This document shows positions 24,585-34,662 of a DNA stretch of 64,000 nt, piece by piece; positions within the stretch are counted from its first letter, which is position 1; every line of letters begins with the position of its first letter. The stretch lies in contig CAJOIT010000003.1 in NCBI GenBank assembly GCA_905234755.1, positions 641,764 to 705,763 of the forward strand, written 5' to 3'. This stretch comes from an uncultured Bacteroidales bacterium. Lineage in GTDB: Bacteria > Bacteroidota > Bacteroidia > Bacteroidales > ML635J-15. Under the pieces are notes generated by a model. It searched no databases, was not told where the DNA came from, and saw only the letters and a list, made by a program, of their open reading frames with translations. Position numbers and translations under genes: made by a program.

Positions 24585-24968
24585 ATGAAACTTAGATGCT
24601 TTTTATTGGTTGTTTTTGCTGCATTAGCATTCGGCGCAAAAGCGCAGACTCTAACAGCAAACGAAATCCCCGATGGAATAAATCCTGACGACTATGGATT
24701 TCCTCGGATGGAAGAATACGAGCAGCAGATGCCAAAAGATGCAGATTTGTGTTCTCTTTCTTTTGAAAATGCAACAGGTTATTATGTAGATGTTTGGATT
24801 GATAAGTCGTATAAGGGCAGAATTACACCGTGGAAGCGCATGTCGATGAAGATTATATCGAAAGACAGCGAAGTGTATTTCAGAACCAGCGGCGGAACTT
24901 TCCAGTGGTACACAAAAGCCGAATGCGATGGTGCTTTCGTACTTGAAGTTGAAGAGGACGAAGACTAG
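24585..24968 (+). CDS. Small secreted protein
   Basis: 127 residues from ATG 24585, signal peptide about 1-20 (FLLVVFAALAFGAKAQ). The mature part is acidic with a beta-rich segment (ATGYYVDVWIDKSYKGRITPW). This could be a periplasmic or surface protein; no family recognised. It sits between the SPFH and DHH genes, 2 bases before the latter, and is probably co-transcribed. Confidence 0.65.
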   Translation: MKLRCFLLVVFAALAFGAKAQTLTANEIPDGINPDDYGFPRMEEYEQQMPKDADLCSLSFENATGYYVDVWIDKSYKGRITPWKRMSMKIISKDSEVYFRTSGGTFQWYTKAECDGAFVLEVEEDED

Positions 24969-24970
24969 AG

Positions 24971-26011
24971 ATGTCGATTATTAGTGCTTTTGTAAAAGAA
25001 CTTGCTATATTCTCGGACAAACTCAAAATGTCCGAGAATATAGTCATTATACACCATTATAATCCAGATGGTGATGCAATAGGTTCATCGCTCGGTTTGT
25101 ACAATGCTATTAAGCAAACCGGCAAGTCGGTCAAGGTTATCAGCCCGACATTTTTTCCCGACAACCTAAAATGGATGCCTGGAGCAAAGGAAATGAAGGT
25201 CATTGGCAAGAAAACGCAGGATGACCAAACTCTTCTCGATGGTGCCGACATGATTATTTGCGTTGACATGAACGCAAAAAAACGCGCAGGCGTTATTCAA
25301 CCGCAATTTGAAAAATCGACAGCCTATAAAGCTCTTTTCGATCATCATCCTTTTGTTGAGAAATTTACAGATATTGCTATTGCCGATACAAAATATTCAT
25401 CAACCTGCGAGCTTATATTTGAAGTAATTGAGAATACTTTTCTCAACCAATACTTTAATATGGATGTGGTCACTTGCCTATATACAGGAATACTTACCGA
25501 CACTGGTTCTTTCGAGTATAGCTCATCGAATCCGAACCTATTCAGGGTAGTAGGCAAGATTATGGAATTCGGCATCGAAAAGAACAAGATATACAACAGG
25601 TTGTTCAATGCATGGTCGGAGGATAGAATTAGATTCATGGGCTTTGTGACTTGTAGCAGAATGGTTGTTATGCAGGAATACAAGACTGCCTATATCTATA
25701 TAACTGCTGAAGACAGAAAACGATTCAGAGAGAAATTCGGTGATACAGAGAACTTTGTGAACATTCCGATGCAAATAAACGGAATCGTGTTCACGGCAAT
25801 ATTCATCGAACGCGACAATTTCATTAAGGCAAGCTTCCGTTCTAAAGGAACTTTTGATGTCAATTCGTTCAGTGCCAAGCATTTCAACGGAGGCGGACAT
25901 GTGAATGCATCAGGAGGCGAGGCCTATATTCCATTGAACGAAGCCTGCAAGAAGTTTGAGGAACTTGTCAAGGGAGAATATGCTGAGGAGTTAAAGAATT
26001 ACATTTACTAA
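24971..26011 (+). CDS. DHH-family phosphoesterase (NrnA-like)
   Basis: 346 residues. DHH domain with HHYNPDGDAIGS (metal site), a later DMNAKKR, and DHHPF; the C-terminal DHHA1 domain shows FNGGGHVNASGGEA. The family hydrolyses nano-RNAs of 2-5 nucleotides and/or 3'-phosphoadenosine phosphate. All metal-binding residues are present. Located in the run from the SPFH gene to the FKBP lipoproteins. Confidence 0.9.
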   Translation: MSIISAFVKELAIFSDKLKMSENIVIIHHYNPDGDAIGSSLGLYNAIKQTGKSVKVISPTFFPDNLKWMPGAKEMKVIGKKTQDDQTLLDGADMIICVDMNAKKRAGVIQPQFEKSTAYKALFDHHPFVEKFTDIAIADTKYSSTCELIFEVIENTFLNQYFNMDVVTCLYTGILTDTGSFEYSSSNPNLFRVVGKIMEFGIEKNKIYNRLFNAWSEDRIRFMGFVTCSRMVVMQEYKTAYIYITAEDRKRFREKFGDTENFVNIPMQINGIVFTAIFIERDNFIKASFRSKGTFDVNSFSAKHFNGGGHVNASGGEAYIPLNEACKKFEELVKGEYAEELKNYIY

Positions 26012-26021
26012 ACTATGTAAC

Positions 26022-26606
26022 ATGCTTGTAAAAAAGTTGTTATATATAACAATTCTTGTGGTTTTGATTGTTTCATGCAAGTCGAACAATGGTGAGCAAA
26101 CCGAAATTAAAGACCCATATTCAAAAGTCAAGACGGAAAAGCAGGAAGAAACCATTCAGATAAACAAGGATATGCTTGATGTCAATAGGGATATTGTGGA
26201 AAAGTATATCGCTCGTCACAACTGGGAAATGACAGAAACTGAATCCGGACTTTTGTATATGATATATGCTAAAACTAATGATACAGAGGTAAAAAGCGGA
26301 GATGTTGTCGAGTTTTCTTTTAAGACGTCCTTGTTGAACGGAGATGTGCTTTACGATTCCGATGCAACTGGCAATAGAAAAATGACAATTGACAGGAATC
26401 AGGAAGAGTCCGGGCTTAACGAAGGTCTTAAGCTAATGAAAAAAGGTGAGAAGGCTTATTTTATCCTTCAGCCACATTTGGCTTTCGGTGTGGCAGGTGA
26501 TTCATACAAGATTCCTCCGTATTCCGTTCTGGTTTACGATATTGAGGTGGTTGACATAAAGTCTCCTGAAAACGAATATTCAGATTACGGAGAGGTTGTA
26601 CTGTAG
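26022..26606 (+). CDS. FKBP-type peptidyl-prolyl isomerase lipoprotein (1 domain)
   Basis: 194 residues. Lipoprotein signal (LVVLIVSCKSN, Cys lipidated). One FKBP domain from ~75: the EVKSGDVVEFSFKTSLLNGD and GEKAYFILQPHLAFGVAG parts are standard, ending YDIEVVDI. It should help fold exported proteins in the periplasm or outer-membrane leaflet. It is close to GldI-like gliding-motility isomerases in size and build. First of three FKBP lipoprotein genes in a row. Confidence 0.85.
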   Translation: MLVKKLLYITILVVLIVSCKSNNGEQTEIKDPYSKVKTEKQEETIQINKDMLDVNRDIVEKYIARHNWEMTETESGLLYMIYAKTNDTEVKSGDVVEFSFKTSLLNGDVLYDSDATGNRKMTIDRNQEESGLNEGLKLMKKGEKAYFILQPHLAFGVAGDSYKIPPYSVLVYDIEVVDIKSPENEYSDYGEVVL

Positions 26607-26608
26607 AA

Positions 26609-27475
26609 ATGAAAAGATATTGTTGCATATTCATACTTTTATCTGCTGTTGTGGTAATGCACTCATGCAAAGACAATTACGGTGACTTTAATGTCGCAGA
26701 ATCGGGATTGCAATATCGTTTTGTCGAATCGCACGAGAATGCCCAGCTTCCCCAAATCGGCAATGTGCTAGAACTCGAATATTCGTATGAAAAGGAGGAT
26801 GGCACAATTCTTTTCGACTCACGGGAAGGTGGAAGAAAATACATGAAAACTCTTGAAAAACCTGCACATACAGGCGGTAGTATCGAGGATGGATTGGCAA
26901 TGATGCACGAAGGCGATTCTGCAATATTCAAGATTAGCGCAGAAAATTTCCTGCTCTTTTCGGAGAAATACGGACATTTGCCCAATGGAGTCGATGCGCT
27001 CGATCCAATTATTATAAAGGTTAGGCTAGTTGACATTATGGACGAGAAGGATATGGAAATATATCTGTCGTCGCGTTATCACACAGGCGAGGAGAAAGAA
27101 ATGGAAATCCTTGACAATTACTTGAAAAACGCAAATATTACTGCCGAGCCAACAGAATCTGGTCTGTATTTTATTGAACGCAATGCTGGTTCTGGCGATT
27201 ATATAAAAGAAGGCAATGAAGTTGCTGTAAACTATACACTTACGCTTACGGATGGCTCTCTGGTGGAAACTACACTTGGTCAAGAACCAATGACATTTGT
27301 TGTCGGTAGGGAGAAATTCATTGCTGGCTGGGAAGAAGCCATACGGAGGATGAGAAAAGGAATGACGGCTACTGTAATCATTCCATCGAAATTAGGATAT
27401 GGTTCCGAAGCAAAGGGTGATATTTTGCCTTATTCGACATTAATATTTGATATTGAAATCCTTGATGTTAAATGA
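26609..27475 (+). CDS. FKBP-type peptidyl-prolyl isomerase lipoprotein (2 domains)
   Basis: 288 residues, start 2 bases after the previous stop. Lipobox VVMHSC. The first FKBP-like domain (~45-140) is divergent, with GDSAIFKISAENFLLF in place of the usual active-site loop; the second (~185-288) is closer to consensus (GNEVAVNYTLTLTDGSLVET, MRKGMTATVIIPSKLGYGSE, LPYSTLIFDIEILDV). The first domain may be a chaperone module without isomerase activity. Translationally coupled to the next gene (ATGA overlap). Confidence 0.85.
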   Translation: MKRYCCIFILLSAVVVMHSCKDNYGDFNVAESGLQYRFVESHENAQLPQIGNVLELEYSYEKEDGTILFDSREGGRKYMKTLEKPAHTGGSIEDGLAMMHEGDSAIFKISAENFLLFSEKYGHLPNGVDALDPIIIKVRLVDIMDEKDMEIYLSSRYHTGEEKEMEILDNYLKNANITAEPTESGLYFIERNAGSGDYIKEGNEVAVNYTLTLTDGSLVETTLGQEPMTFVVGREKFIAGWEEAIRRMRKGMTATVIIPSKLGYGSEAKGDILPYSTLIFDIEILDVK

Positions 27476-28518
27476 GATACAGATTCATCATATTATTGTT
27501 GCTGTCATTCGTCATTTTGACGGTAATTTCGTGCAAGGATAAGGAGAAGAAAACGGATGATACAACTCAAACTCCTGAGAATAAAAGTGCTGACCTTACA
27601 CAAGAGGAGATTGACTCGCTTCTTTCGCAATGGGACTACAGCAACGATTCCGGTCAGGTTACAATGATGGTCTTTGGTGAAAACGGAGAAGCCGAATATA
27701 TTGTCGAACATCCTGAAAATGTGTTCCTTAAGACCGCTACAGGCATTGAATACAAGATAGTGAAAGCATCAAAGTCGCGTAAAACGCCAAAGATTGGCGA
27801 TGTCATGTACATGAATATGTCGTACAGTACAGAAAAGGGTGACTCATTGTTGTTTTCAAGTTCCGACTTAAACGAAGAATTTAAGATGAGATTGGCTGCG
27901 CCAAGCGACAAAGGTTGCATCGAGGAAGCATTTATGCTAATGCATGAAGGCGATAGCGCAGTAATCAAAGTCGATGCAATAAAGTTCTTTGTCAAGTCGC
28001 AGGGAAAGGCTAGTATTCCGGCATTTATCCGCAAGGGAGACAGGCTCGTCTTTAATGTTAAGATGAAAAAGATTGTCTCCGGAATCGATTACGCCAACGC
28101 CAACAAGGAAGTGATACAAAAGCGAATAGAGGAGGAGAACAGCCTGATAAACAGGTTCTTGATTGGCAAGAATTATCCGCAGAAAAAGACAGACAGCGGA
28201 TTGTATATCCTAACCATAAATAAGGGTGCTGGCAAGAAACCTGCTGTCGGTAACACAGTAAAGATTGACTATACCGCTGCATTTATTGACGGTTCGGTGT
28301 TTGATTCAACGCTTGAGCGGGCAGAACCATTCTCGTTTGTGATTGGCAAGAAGCAGGTAATTGTTGGACTTGAAGAGGCTGTCATGAACATGCAGGTCGG
28401 CGACCATTGCTTAGTGATTATTCCGTTCCGCTTGGCATACGGCGAACAAAAATACGGGAATGTAATTCCGCCATATAGCACTTTAGTCTTTGAAATAGAA
28501 CTACTTGATGCAAAATAA
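27472..28518 (+). CDS. FKBP-type peptidyl-prolyl isomerase lipoprotein (2 domains)
   Basis: 348 residues, ATGA overlap with the previous gene. Lipobox TVISC, then a Lys/Thr/Glu-rich linker. A divergent FKBP-like domain (~85-200) and a canonical one (~240-348: GNTVKIDYTAAFIDGSVFDS, MQVGDHCLVIIPFRLAYGEQ, PPYSTLVFEIELLD). Same layout as the gene before it, so the two look like duplicates that diverged. Its end overlaps nadD by 11 bases. Confidence 0.87.
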   Translation: MRYRFIILLLLSFVILTVISCKDKEKKTDDTTQTPENKSADLTQEEIDSLLSQWDYSNDSGQVTMMVFGENGEAEYIVEHPENVFLKTATGIEYKIVKASKSRKTPKIGDVMYMNMSYSTEKGDSLLFSSSDLNEEFKMRLAAPSDKGCIEEAFMLMHEGDSAVIKVDAIKFFVKSQGKASIPAFIRKGDRLVFNVKMKKIVSGIDYANANKEVIQKRIEEENSLINRFLIGKNYPQKKTDSGLYILTINKGAGKKPAVGNTVKIDYTAAFIDGSVFDSTLERAEPFSFVIGKKQVIVGLEEAVMNMQVGDHCLVIIPFRLAYGEQKYGNVIPPYSTLVFEIELLDAK

Positions 28519-29116
28519 ACGGGAAATATTACTCTATTTCGGATCGTTCAATCCGATTCACATAGGACACCTTGCCATTGCCAATTATCTCGTTGAATAT
28601 ACTGGAGTTAACGAATTATGGTTTGTGGTAACTCCACACAATCCTCTAAAGAAATCATCTACTTTGATTGATGACAGGGTGCGTCAATATTTGGTTCAAC
28701 TGGCAATAGGCAACTATCCGAAATTCAGAGTGTCGGACATAGAATTCTATTTGCCCAAACCAAATTACACAATCAATACTCTGACGCACTTATCTGAAAA
28801 GTTTCCCGATTACAATTTCAGCATACTGATTGGTGGTGACAACCTTGAGACTTTCCACAAATGGAAAAATTACGATGTCATATTGAAAAACTACAAGATT
28901 TATGTCTATCGTCGTCCGGGATGCAAGGTTGTTGAATACGAAAATTCGCACATTGAAATTGTTGATGCTCCGCTAATTGAGATTTCATCAAGTTTTATCC
29001 GCGAATCGATACGGCAAGGAAAGGATGTGCGTTTTTTCATGCCCGAAGAAGTTGCTCGCTATATAGACCAGATGGGCTACTGGAAGGAAAGACCTTGTTT
29101 AGAACCTAAAGAGTAG
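28508..29116 (+). CDS. nadD: Nicotinate-nucleotide adenylyltransferase
   Basis: 202 residues from ATG 28508. Joins nicotinate mononucleotide and ATP to give deamido-NAD in NAD synthesis. Nucleotidyltransferase signature GSFNPIHIGHLAIA near the N-terminus, ISSSFIRESI (the ISSTxIR motif) near 160, and the NadD-type middle TPHNPLKK. Length is normal. A NAD synthetase for the next step is encoded at 58178-59770 in this window. Confidence 0.93.
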   Translation: MQNKREILLYFGSFNPIHIGHLAIANYLVEYTGVNELWFVVTPHNPLKKSSTLIDDRVRQYLVQLAIGNYPKFRVSDIEFYLPKPNYTINTLTHLSEKFPDYNFSILIGGDNLETFHKWKNYDVILKNYKIYVYRRPGCKVVEYENSHIEIVDAPLIEISSSFIRESIRQGKDVRFFMPEEVARYIDQMGYWKERPCLEPKE

Positions 29117-29126
29117 CAATCTGACA

Positions 29127-31511
29127 ATGAAGCCGTTAACAAAAAAAATAATCACACATGCAGTCATAGTGTTGTTGTTTTTTGTCATTGCGGTAGTGTA
29201 TATGCATCCTATTCTTGGCGGTAAGATAATTGCCCAGGGCGATGTCATGCAATATCGCTGGACATCAAGCGAATATGCCAAGTTTAAACAAGAGACGGGA
29301 GAGACTGCCTACTGGAATAGTTCTGCCTTTTGCGGAATGCCAATGTACCAGATGCATAACATTCCATCGAAAAACCTGTTCCAACCGCTGAAGTATGTGC
29401 TTACGCTTACATTTATTGGCGAAGGCTCAGAAGGTAGAAACTGCGACTGGGGAATAATCTTCCTTTATTTGCTTGGATTTTATGTTGCATTGTCGGCTTT
29501 AGGTTTAAATCCGTGTTTGAGTTTGCTCGGTGCAATTGCTTTTGGATTTGGAAGTTACAACATCATAATCATTGAGACTGGGCATATAACAAAGGCGTGG
29601 GCAATATCGATGATTGCTCCGATTCTGGCAGGGATGGTTCTCGCTTTCCGCAAGAAATATCTATGGGGTATGTTGCTATTTACCATTGCTCTCGGACTTC
29701 AAATTCAGTTCAACCACATACAAATTACCTATTATACATTGCTGATGGCAGTTGTCGTTGGCCTTGTATATTTGGCGTATTCCATTAAGAATAAGGAATT
29801 TAAGTATTTTGCTAAAGGAGTAGGGGGGCTTGCGATTTGTGCGGTACTAGTCCTGCTGTCAACATCGCGGTACTTTATGGTGAATGCCGAATATGTGAAG
29901 CATACAATGCGTGGAGGCTCGGAAATCACTGTCAACGAACATGATTTGTATGGAACTGAAAGCCAAACAAATACCATTGATGGACTTGATGCCGATTATG
30001 CATCAGAATGGAGTTACGGCAAGGCGGAAACCATGACATTGCTTGTTCCCGGGTTCTACGGAGGTAGTTCCGATGAATTGTATTGGGGCGACCAGCGCTT
30101 TACAAACGGAACAGTATATATAGGTGCAATAATTGTTTTCCTGTTTTTGCTTGGTTTGCTGATAGTTAAGGAGCATGAACGCTGGTGGCTGCTTGCAACT
30201 GCCATTATCGGAATACTTTTGGCGTGGGGTAGCAACTTGCAATGGTTCAATGTTTTACTGCGCAACTACCTGCCAATGTACAACAAGTTCCGTTCGCCAT
30301 CGATGAGCCTTGTGATTGTAAGCGTGTCGGCGGTAATAATGGCATTACTTGCCTTGCGACAAATTTTCAATGATTCGGACAGAAAAAAATACAACATTCC
30401 GCTCTACATATCTGCTGGTATAACATTGATAACCTGTGTATTGGTGGCAATAGTTGGTCCATTGACAGGCTCGTTCAGCGGAGCAGGGGACGCAGGTCTA
30501 GGAAAGGCTACAATCGATGCACTTGTCGCTGACCGAAAAGCCATGATGATTGCCGATGCCTGGAGATCTTTCTGCTTTGTACTTGCAACAGCGGTTGTTT
30601 TATGGCTGTTTGTTAACAACAAGCTGAAAAACAGCAAGTTAATCATTGCAATATTAGGTGTACTTGTAATTGTCGATTTGATTGGAATTGATAATAGGTA
30701 CCTGAATGAAAGCAAGTACATAAAGGAGTCGGCGTTGGATTTAAAACCCGATGATGGCGACAAGCAAATATACCAGTTGGCTGCCGAAAACAATGACATT
30801 GATTATAGGGTTTTCAACATAAAGCCCAAGCAAGGCAGTGCATTCAATGATGCGCGCACATCGGCGTTTCATCATTCGGCAGGTGGATATAGTGCAGCAA
30901 AACTCGGCAGGTATCAAGATATTATGGAATTGTATCTGGCACATTACAACAAAAATGTAATGAACATGCTGAATATAAGATATTTCCTGAAATATAAGGA
31001 TGGCGCTTATCAGGTTCGCCGAAATGCCGATGCGTATGGAAATGCTTGGTTTGTTGATTCTGTAAAATATGTAGATTCCGCCAACGAGGAAATTTTGGCT
31101 CTAAATGACGAGAATCTAAAAAATACGGCAATCGTAAACGAAAATGAATTTAGCGGATTGTCGGCAAGGTATGATCATGACTCAACGGCTGAAATTTCTC
31201 TTGTTACCGCAAAACCGTACAATCCAAATTCGCTTAAATATTCTGTGCGTACAAGCAAAAATGCATTGGCTGTATTTTCGGAAATTTATTACAGTCCGGA
31301 TTGGCGTGCGTATATTGATGGAAATCCGGCAGAATATTTTAGAGCGAATTATTTGCTGAGAGCCATGAAAATTTCAGCCGGTAAACATACGATTGAATTT
31401 CGCAACGAAGCACCGACATTCCATAAATGGGAAACTGTTGAACTAGCATCGTCAATTTTCCTTGCAATTCTGATTATCGTTGCAATATTTCTAAATTTTC
31501 GAAAAAAGTAA
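29127..31511 (+). CDS. YfhO-family integral membrane protein
   Basis: 794 residues with about a dozen or more hydrophobic segments spread over the first ~570 residues, a glycosyltransferase-C-like membrane fold, then a soluble beta-rich C-terminal part (about 580-760, with YSPDWRAYIDGNPAEYFRAN) and a last membrane helix. YfhO proteins are linked to lipid-linked sugar transfer or lipoteichoic/cell-envelope work in Firmicutes; their role in Bacteroidota is not settled. Start 10 bases after nadD. Confidence 0.85.
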   Translation: MKPLTKKIITHAVIVLLFFVIAVVYMHPILGGKIIAQGDVMQYRWTSSEYAKFKQETGETAYWNSSAFCGMPMYQMHNIPSKNLFQPLKYVLTLTFIGEGSEGRNCDWGIIFLYLLGFYVALSALGLNPCLSLLGAIAFGFGSYNIIIIETGHITKAWAISMIAPILAGMVLAFRKKYLWGMLLFTIALGLQIQFNHIQITYYTLLMAVVVGLVYLAYSIKNKEFKYFAKGVGGLAICAVLVLLSTSRYFMVNAEYVKHTMRGGSEITVNEHDLYGTESQTNTIDGLDADYASEWSYGKAETMTLLVPGFYGGSSDELYWGDQRFTNGTVYIGAIIVFLFLLGLLIVKEHERWWLLATAIIGILLAWGSNLQWFNVLLRNYLPMYNKFRSPSMSLVIVSVSAVIMALLALRQIFNDSDRKKYNIPLYISAGITLITCVLVAIVGPLTGSFSGAGDAGLGKATIDALVADRKAMMIADAWRSFCFVLATAVVLWLFVNNKLKNSKLIIAILGVLVIVDLIGIDNRYLNESKYIKESALDLKPDDGDKQIYQLAAENNDIDYRVFNIKPKQGSAFNDARTSAFHHSAGGYSAAKLGRYQDIMELYLAHYNKNVMNMLNIRYFLKYKDGAYQVRRNADAYGNAWFVDSVKYVDSANEEILALNDENLKNTAIVNENEFSGLSARYDHDSTAEISLVTAKPYNPNSLKYSVRTSKNALAVFSEIYYSPDWRAYIDGNPAEYFRANYLLRAMKISAGKHTIEFRNEAPTFHKWETVELASSIFLAILIIVAIFLNFRKK

Positions 31512-32042
31512 TCCGTTATTAATTAAAGGTAAAATTTTCCCTTGTAGGAGCGTTTTGAAAAATTCTATTTTACATAATATAAATTATAGGACAAAATCGG
31601 TAATACAAAATATGGCCCAGTTTTGTCTGCCTCGAAAATAATTTCAAAACTTCCGAAAAAAAATAAATCTGCGAAGATTTACGAATTTCGCAAATACACA
31701 CCAGTGAAAAATTTCGTACACAAATTATATGCTTATGTAATAAATTTAAAATCATTTTTCTATAAAAGAACACAAAATTGTATTTTCTTCATTATGACTA
31801 TAAACACCTGTTAAAAAGCGGTTGAGAAAACACTACTTTTTAAGTTACAAAGGTGAAAAAATGCGCAACGATTTGACTATAAAATTGTTATTTGTGTTAA
31901 AAAATCTGTTAATAGAATAATCGTGTAAACTTGATTTTAAAAGAACAAATGAAATAATTTCGCAATGCCAAAAAAGAAAGAAACCATTAGGATTTTTTAT
32001 TAGGTAAATTTATTTTAACAATTATATATTAGGTACAGGATT
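31512..32042. other. 531-base AT-rich leader region of nrdDG
   Basis: No gene of more than about 60 residues with coding character. A weak promoter-like TTG-N21-TAATTTCG ends near 31966. The last ~100 bases are probably the 5' leader of nrdD. No vitamin-B12 riboswitch core or clear NrdR box was seen by eye. Confidence 0.4.
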
Positions 32043-34154
32043 ATGCTTTATAACGAAAACTTTATTGTAAAGAGAAACGGAAAGAGAGAATTATTCTCCG
32101 TTGAAAAGATTAAGTCAGCCATTTCCAAGGCTTTTCTGTCGGTAGGCAGTTTTGCAACCCAGGAAATTTTAACTAACATTCTAAGTCGTGTCAACATCTA
32201 CGATGGAATCAGTGTCGAGGAAATCCAGAACCAAGTTGAAATTGCTCTTATGGCTGAACGCTACTATAATGCGGCTAAATCTTATATCCTGTATCGCCAG
32301 AAGCACCTCGAAGACCGCGAAGTAAAGGGCAAACTCGACTTCCTGCTCGACTACTGCGAGGCCAAGAACGCTGCAACGGGAAGCAAGTTCGACGCTAACG
32401 CAAATGTTGAAAAGAAGAACATTGCTACCCTTATTGGCGAACTACCTAAGCAGAATTTCATCCGTCTGAACCGCAAGATGTTGTGCGACAAGATTAAGGA
32501 ATTGTACGGCAAGGAAACTGCCGACAAGTACCTTAACCTGCTCAACAAGCACTTCATCTACAAGAACGATGAGACAAGCATAGCCAACTACTGTGCAAGC
32601 ATCACCATGTACCCATGGCTTCTTCACGGCACTCAGATCATAGGTGGCAACTCTACAAAGCCAACCAACCTCAAGTCGTTCTGCGGCGGATTCATCAACT
32701 TGGTATTCATCGTATCAAGTATGTTGAGCGGTGCTTGTGCTACTCCGGAATTCCTAATGTATATGAACTACTTTGTAGGCCTTGAATACGGACAGGACTA
32801 CTACAAGCGTCCGGACGAAGTTGTTGACCTTTCGCTCAAGAAACGCACAATTGACAAGGTTATAACCGACTGCTTCGAACAGATTGTATATTCAATCAAC
32901 CAGCCGACAGGCGCTCGTAACTTCCAGTCGGTATTCTGGAACATATCATACTACGACAAGTTCTATTTCCAGAGCTTGTTCGGCGACTTCCGCTTCCCGG
33001 ATGGAACTCAGCCCGACTGGGAATCGCTCAACTGGTTGCAGAAGAGATTCATGAAGTGGTTCAACAAGGAACGCACAAAGACGGTCCTCACCTTCCCTGT
33101 CGAAACTATGGCTCTCCTATCGGAAGAAGGCGATGTTCGTGACAAGGAATATGGAGATTTTACTGCCGAAATGTACTCAGAAGGTCACTCTTTCTTCACC
33201 TACATCAGCGACAATGCCGATTCGCTCAGTAGCTGCTGCCGTCTCCGCAATGAAATTACCGACAACGAATTCAGCTACACTCTTGGGGCAGGCGGTGTTT
33301 CCACAGGTTCAAAGAGCGTACTCACAATAAATCTCAACCGTTGCATCCAGTACGAAAAGAAAGAAAAGATGCCGTTCTTGAGCTTTATTGAGGATGTAGT
33401 TGACTTGATGCACAAGGTTCAGACCGCTTACAACGAAAACCTCAAATATTTGCTCAGCAAGGGTATGCTCCCATTGTTCGACGCAGGTTTCATAAACATT
33501 AGCAGACAGTACCTCACCATTGGCGTTAACGGTCTTGTTGAATCTGCCGAATACCTTGGTATGGAAATCAGCGACAATGCACAGTATCGCAACTATGTAA
33601 AGAGCGTTCTCGGACTTATCGAGACCTACAACAAGAAATACCGCACAAAGGAACTCATGTTCAACTGCGAAATGATTCCTGCTGAAAATGTCGGCGTTAA
33701 ACATGCTAAATGGGACAAGGAAGATGGTTATTTCGTTCCTCGCAACTGCTACAACAGCTACTTCTTCATCGTTGAAGACAAGGAAATCAATACCATCGAC
33801 AAGTTCCGTCTGCACGGCAAGGAATACATTGAGCACCTAACAGGTGGTTCGGCATTGCATGTCAACCTCGAAGAACATTTGAGCAAGGCACAGTACCGCC
33901 AATTGTTGAAGGTAGCTGCTATCGAAGGATGCAACTACTTCACATTCAACATTCCAAATACGGTTTGCAACAAGTGCGGCCACATTGACAAGCGTTACCT
34001 CAAGACTTGCCCGGAATGCGGAAGCACCGACATTGACTATTTGACAAGAATCATTGGATACATGAAGCGCGTCAGCAATTTCTCTGAAGCAAGACAGGAA
34101 GAAGCTCACAGAAGATATTACGACAACAAGTTAAAGGAGGCTGAAGAATGTTAA
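32043..34154 (+). CDS. nrdD: Anaerobic ribonucleoside-triphosphate reductase
   Basis: 703 residues. Reduces ribonucleotides to deoxyribonucleotides without oxygen through a glycyl radical. An ATP-cone domain at ~1-90 (VKRNGKRELFSVEKIKSAIS) senses dATP/ATP; the catalytic barrel follows; a zinc site CNKCGH...CPECGS lies at ~640-660; and the C-terminal glycyl-radical loop TRIIGYMKRVSNFS follows it (Gly in RIIGYM). Complete. The start of nrdG lies inside its 3' end (7-base overlap). This marks the host as able to grow anaerobically. Confidence 0.95.
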   Translation: MLYNENFIVKRNGKRELFSVEKIKSAISKAFLSVGSFATQEILTNILSRVNIYDGISVEEIQNQVEIALMAERYYNAAKSYILYRQKHLEDREVKGKLDFLLDYCEAKNAATGSKFDANANVEKKNIATLIGELPKQNFIRLNRKMLCDKIKELYGKETADKYLNLLNKHFIYKNDETSIANYCASITMYPWLLHGTQIIGGNSTKPTNLKSFCGGFINLVFIVSSMLSGACATPEFLMYMNYFVGLEYGQDYYKRPDEVVDLSLKKRTIDKVITDCFEQIVYSINQPTGARNFQSVFWNISYYDKFYFQSLFGDFRFPDGTQPDWESLNWLQKRFMKWFNKERTKTVLTFPVETMALLSEEGDVRDKEYGDFTAEMYSEGHSFFTYISDNADSLSSCCRLRNEITDNEFSYTLGAGGVSTGSKSVLTINLNRCIQYEKKEKMPFLSFIEDVVDLMHKVQTAYNENLKYLLSKGMLPLFDAGFINISRQYLTIGVNGLVESAEYLGMEISDNAQYRNYVKSVLGLIETYNKKYRTKELMFNCEMIPAENVGVKHAKWDKEDGYFVPRNCYNSYFFIVEDKEINTIDKFRLHGKEYIEHLTGGSALHVNLEEHLSKAQYRQLLKVAAIEGCNYFTFNIPNTVCNKCGHIDKRYLKTCPECGSTDIDYLTRIIGYMKRVSNFSEARQEEAHRRYYDNKLKEAEEC

Positions 34155-34609
34155 AGTATTACAATTACGACATCGTTTTTCAAGAAGTTCCAGACGAAGT
34201 TACTTTGGCTGTAAACCTTAGCAACTGCCCGAATCATTGTCCGGGATGCCATAGTCCTCACCTATGCAAGGACATTGGCAATAAACTTGATGAAGAAACC
34301 ATATCCGATATGATTTCGAAGTACAACAAGTGCATTACTTGCTTCTGCTTCATGGGCGGAGATGCCAATCAGGACGAAGTCATCAAGATGGCCGAATATG
34401 TACACAAGACTTTTGATAAAAAGGTTGCATGGTATTCTGGCAAACAGAACTTCCCTAAGGACATTACACCGTTCCAGTACCTGAAACTCGGTCCGTACAA
34501 TCCAAAGTACGGTGGCCTCGACAAGAAGACGACCAACCAGAGAATGTACAAAATCAACAACACCAAACCAGTTGACATTACCAACAGATTCTGGAGAAAA
34601 GTGATATAA
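34148..34609 (+). CDS. nrdG: Anaerobic ribonucleotide reductase activating protein
   Basis: 153 residues, a radical-SAM enzyme that makes the glycyl radical on NrdD. The iron-sulfur motif Cx3Cx2C is in CPNHCPGCH (about 28-35). Translationally coupled to nrdD and followed by a strong terminator. Length is usual for the family. Confidence 0.95.
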   Translation: MLKYYNYDIVFQEVPDEVTLAVNLSNCPNHCPGCHSPHLCKDIGNKLDEETISDMISKYNKCITCFCFMGGDANQDEVIKMAEYVHKTFDKKVAWYSGKQNFPKDITPFQYLKLGPYNPKYGGLDKKTTNQRMYKINNTKPVDITNRFWRKVI

Positions 34610-34638
34610 AAAAAAGACCGCCACGAGCGGTCTTTTTT
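34610..34638. terminator. Bidirectional terminator between nrdG and the TPR gene
   Basis: Perfect 12-bp stem AAAAAAGACCGC/GCGGTCTTTTTT with a 5-base loop. Confidence 0.92.
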
Positions 34639-34662
34639 CAATATGTCATTTATTGTTTCTAA

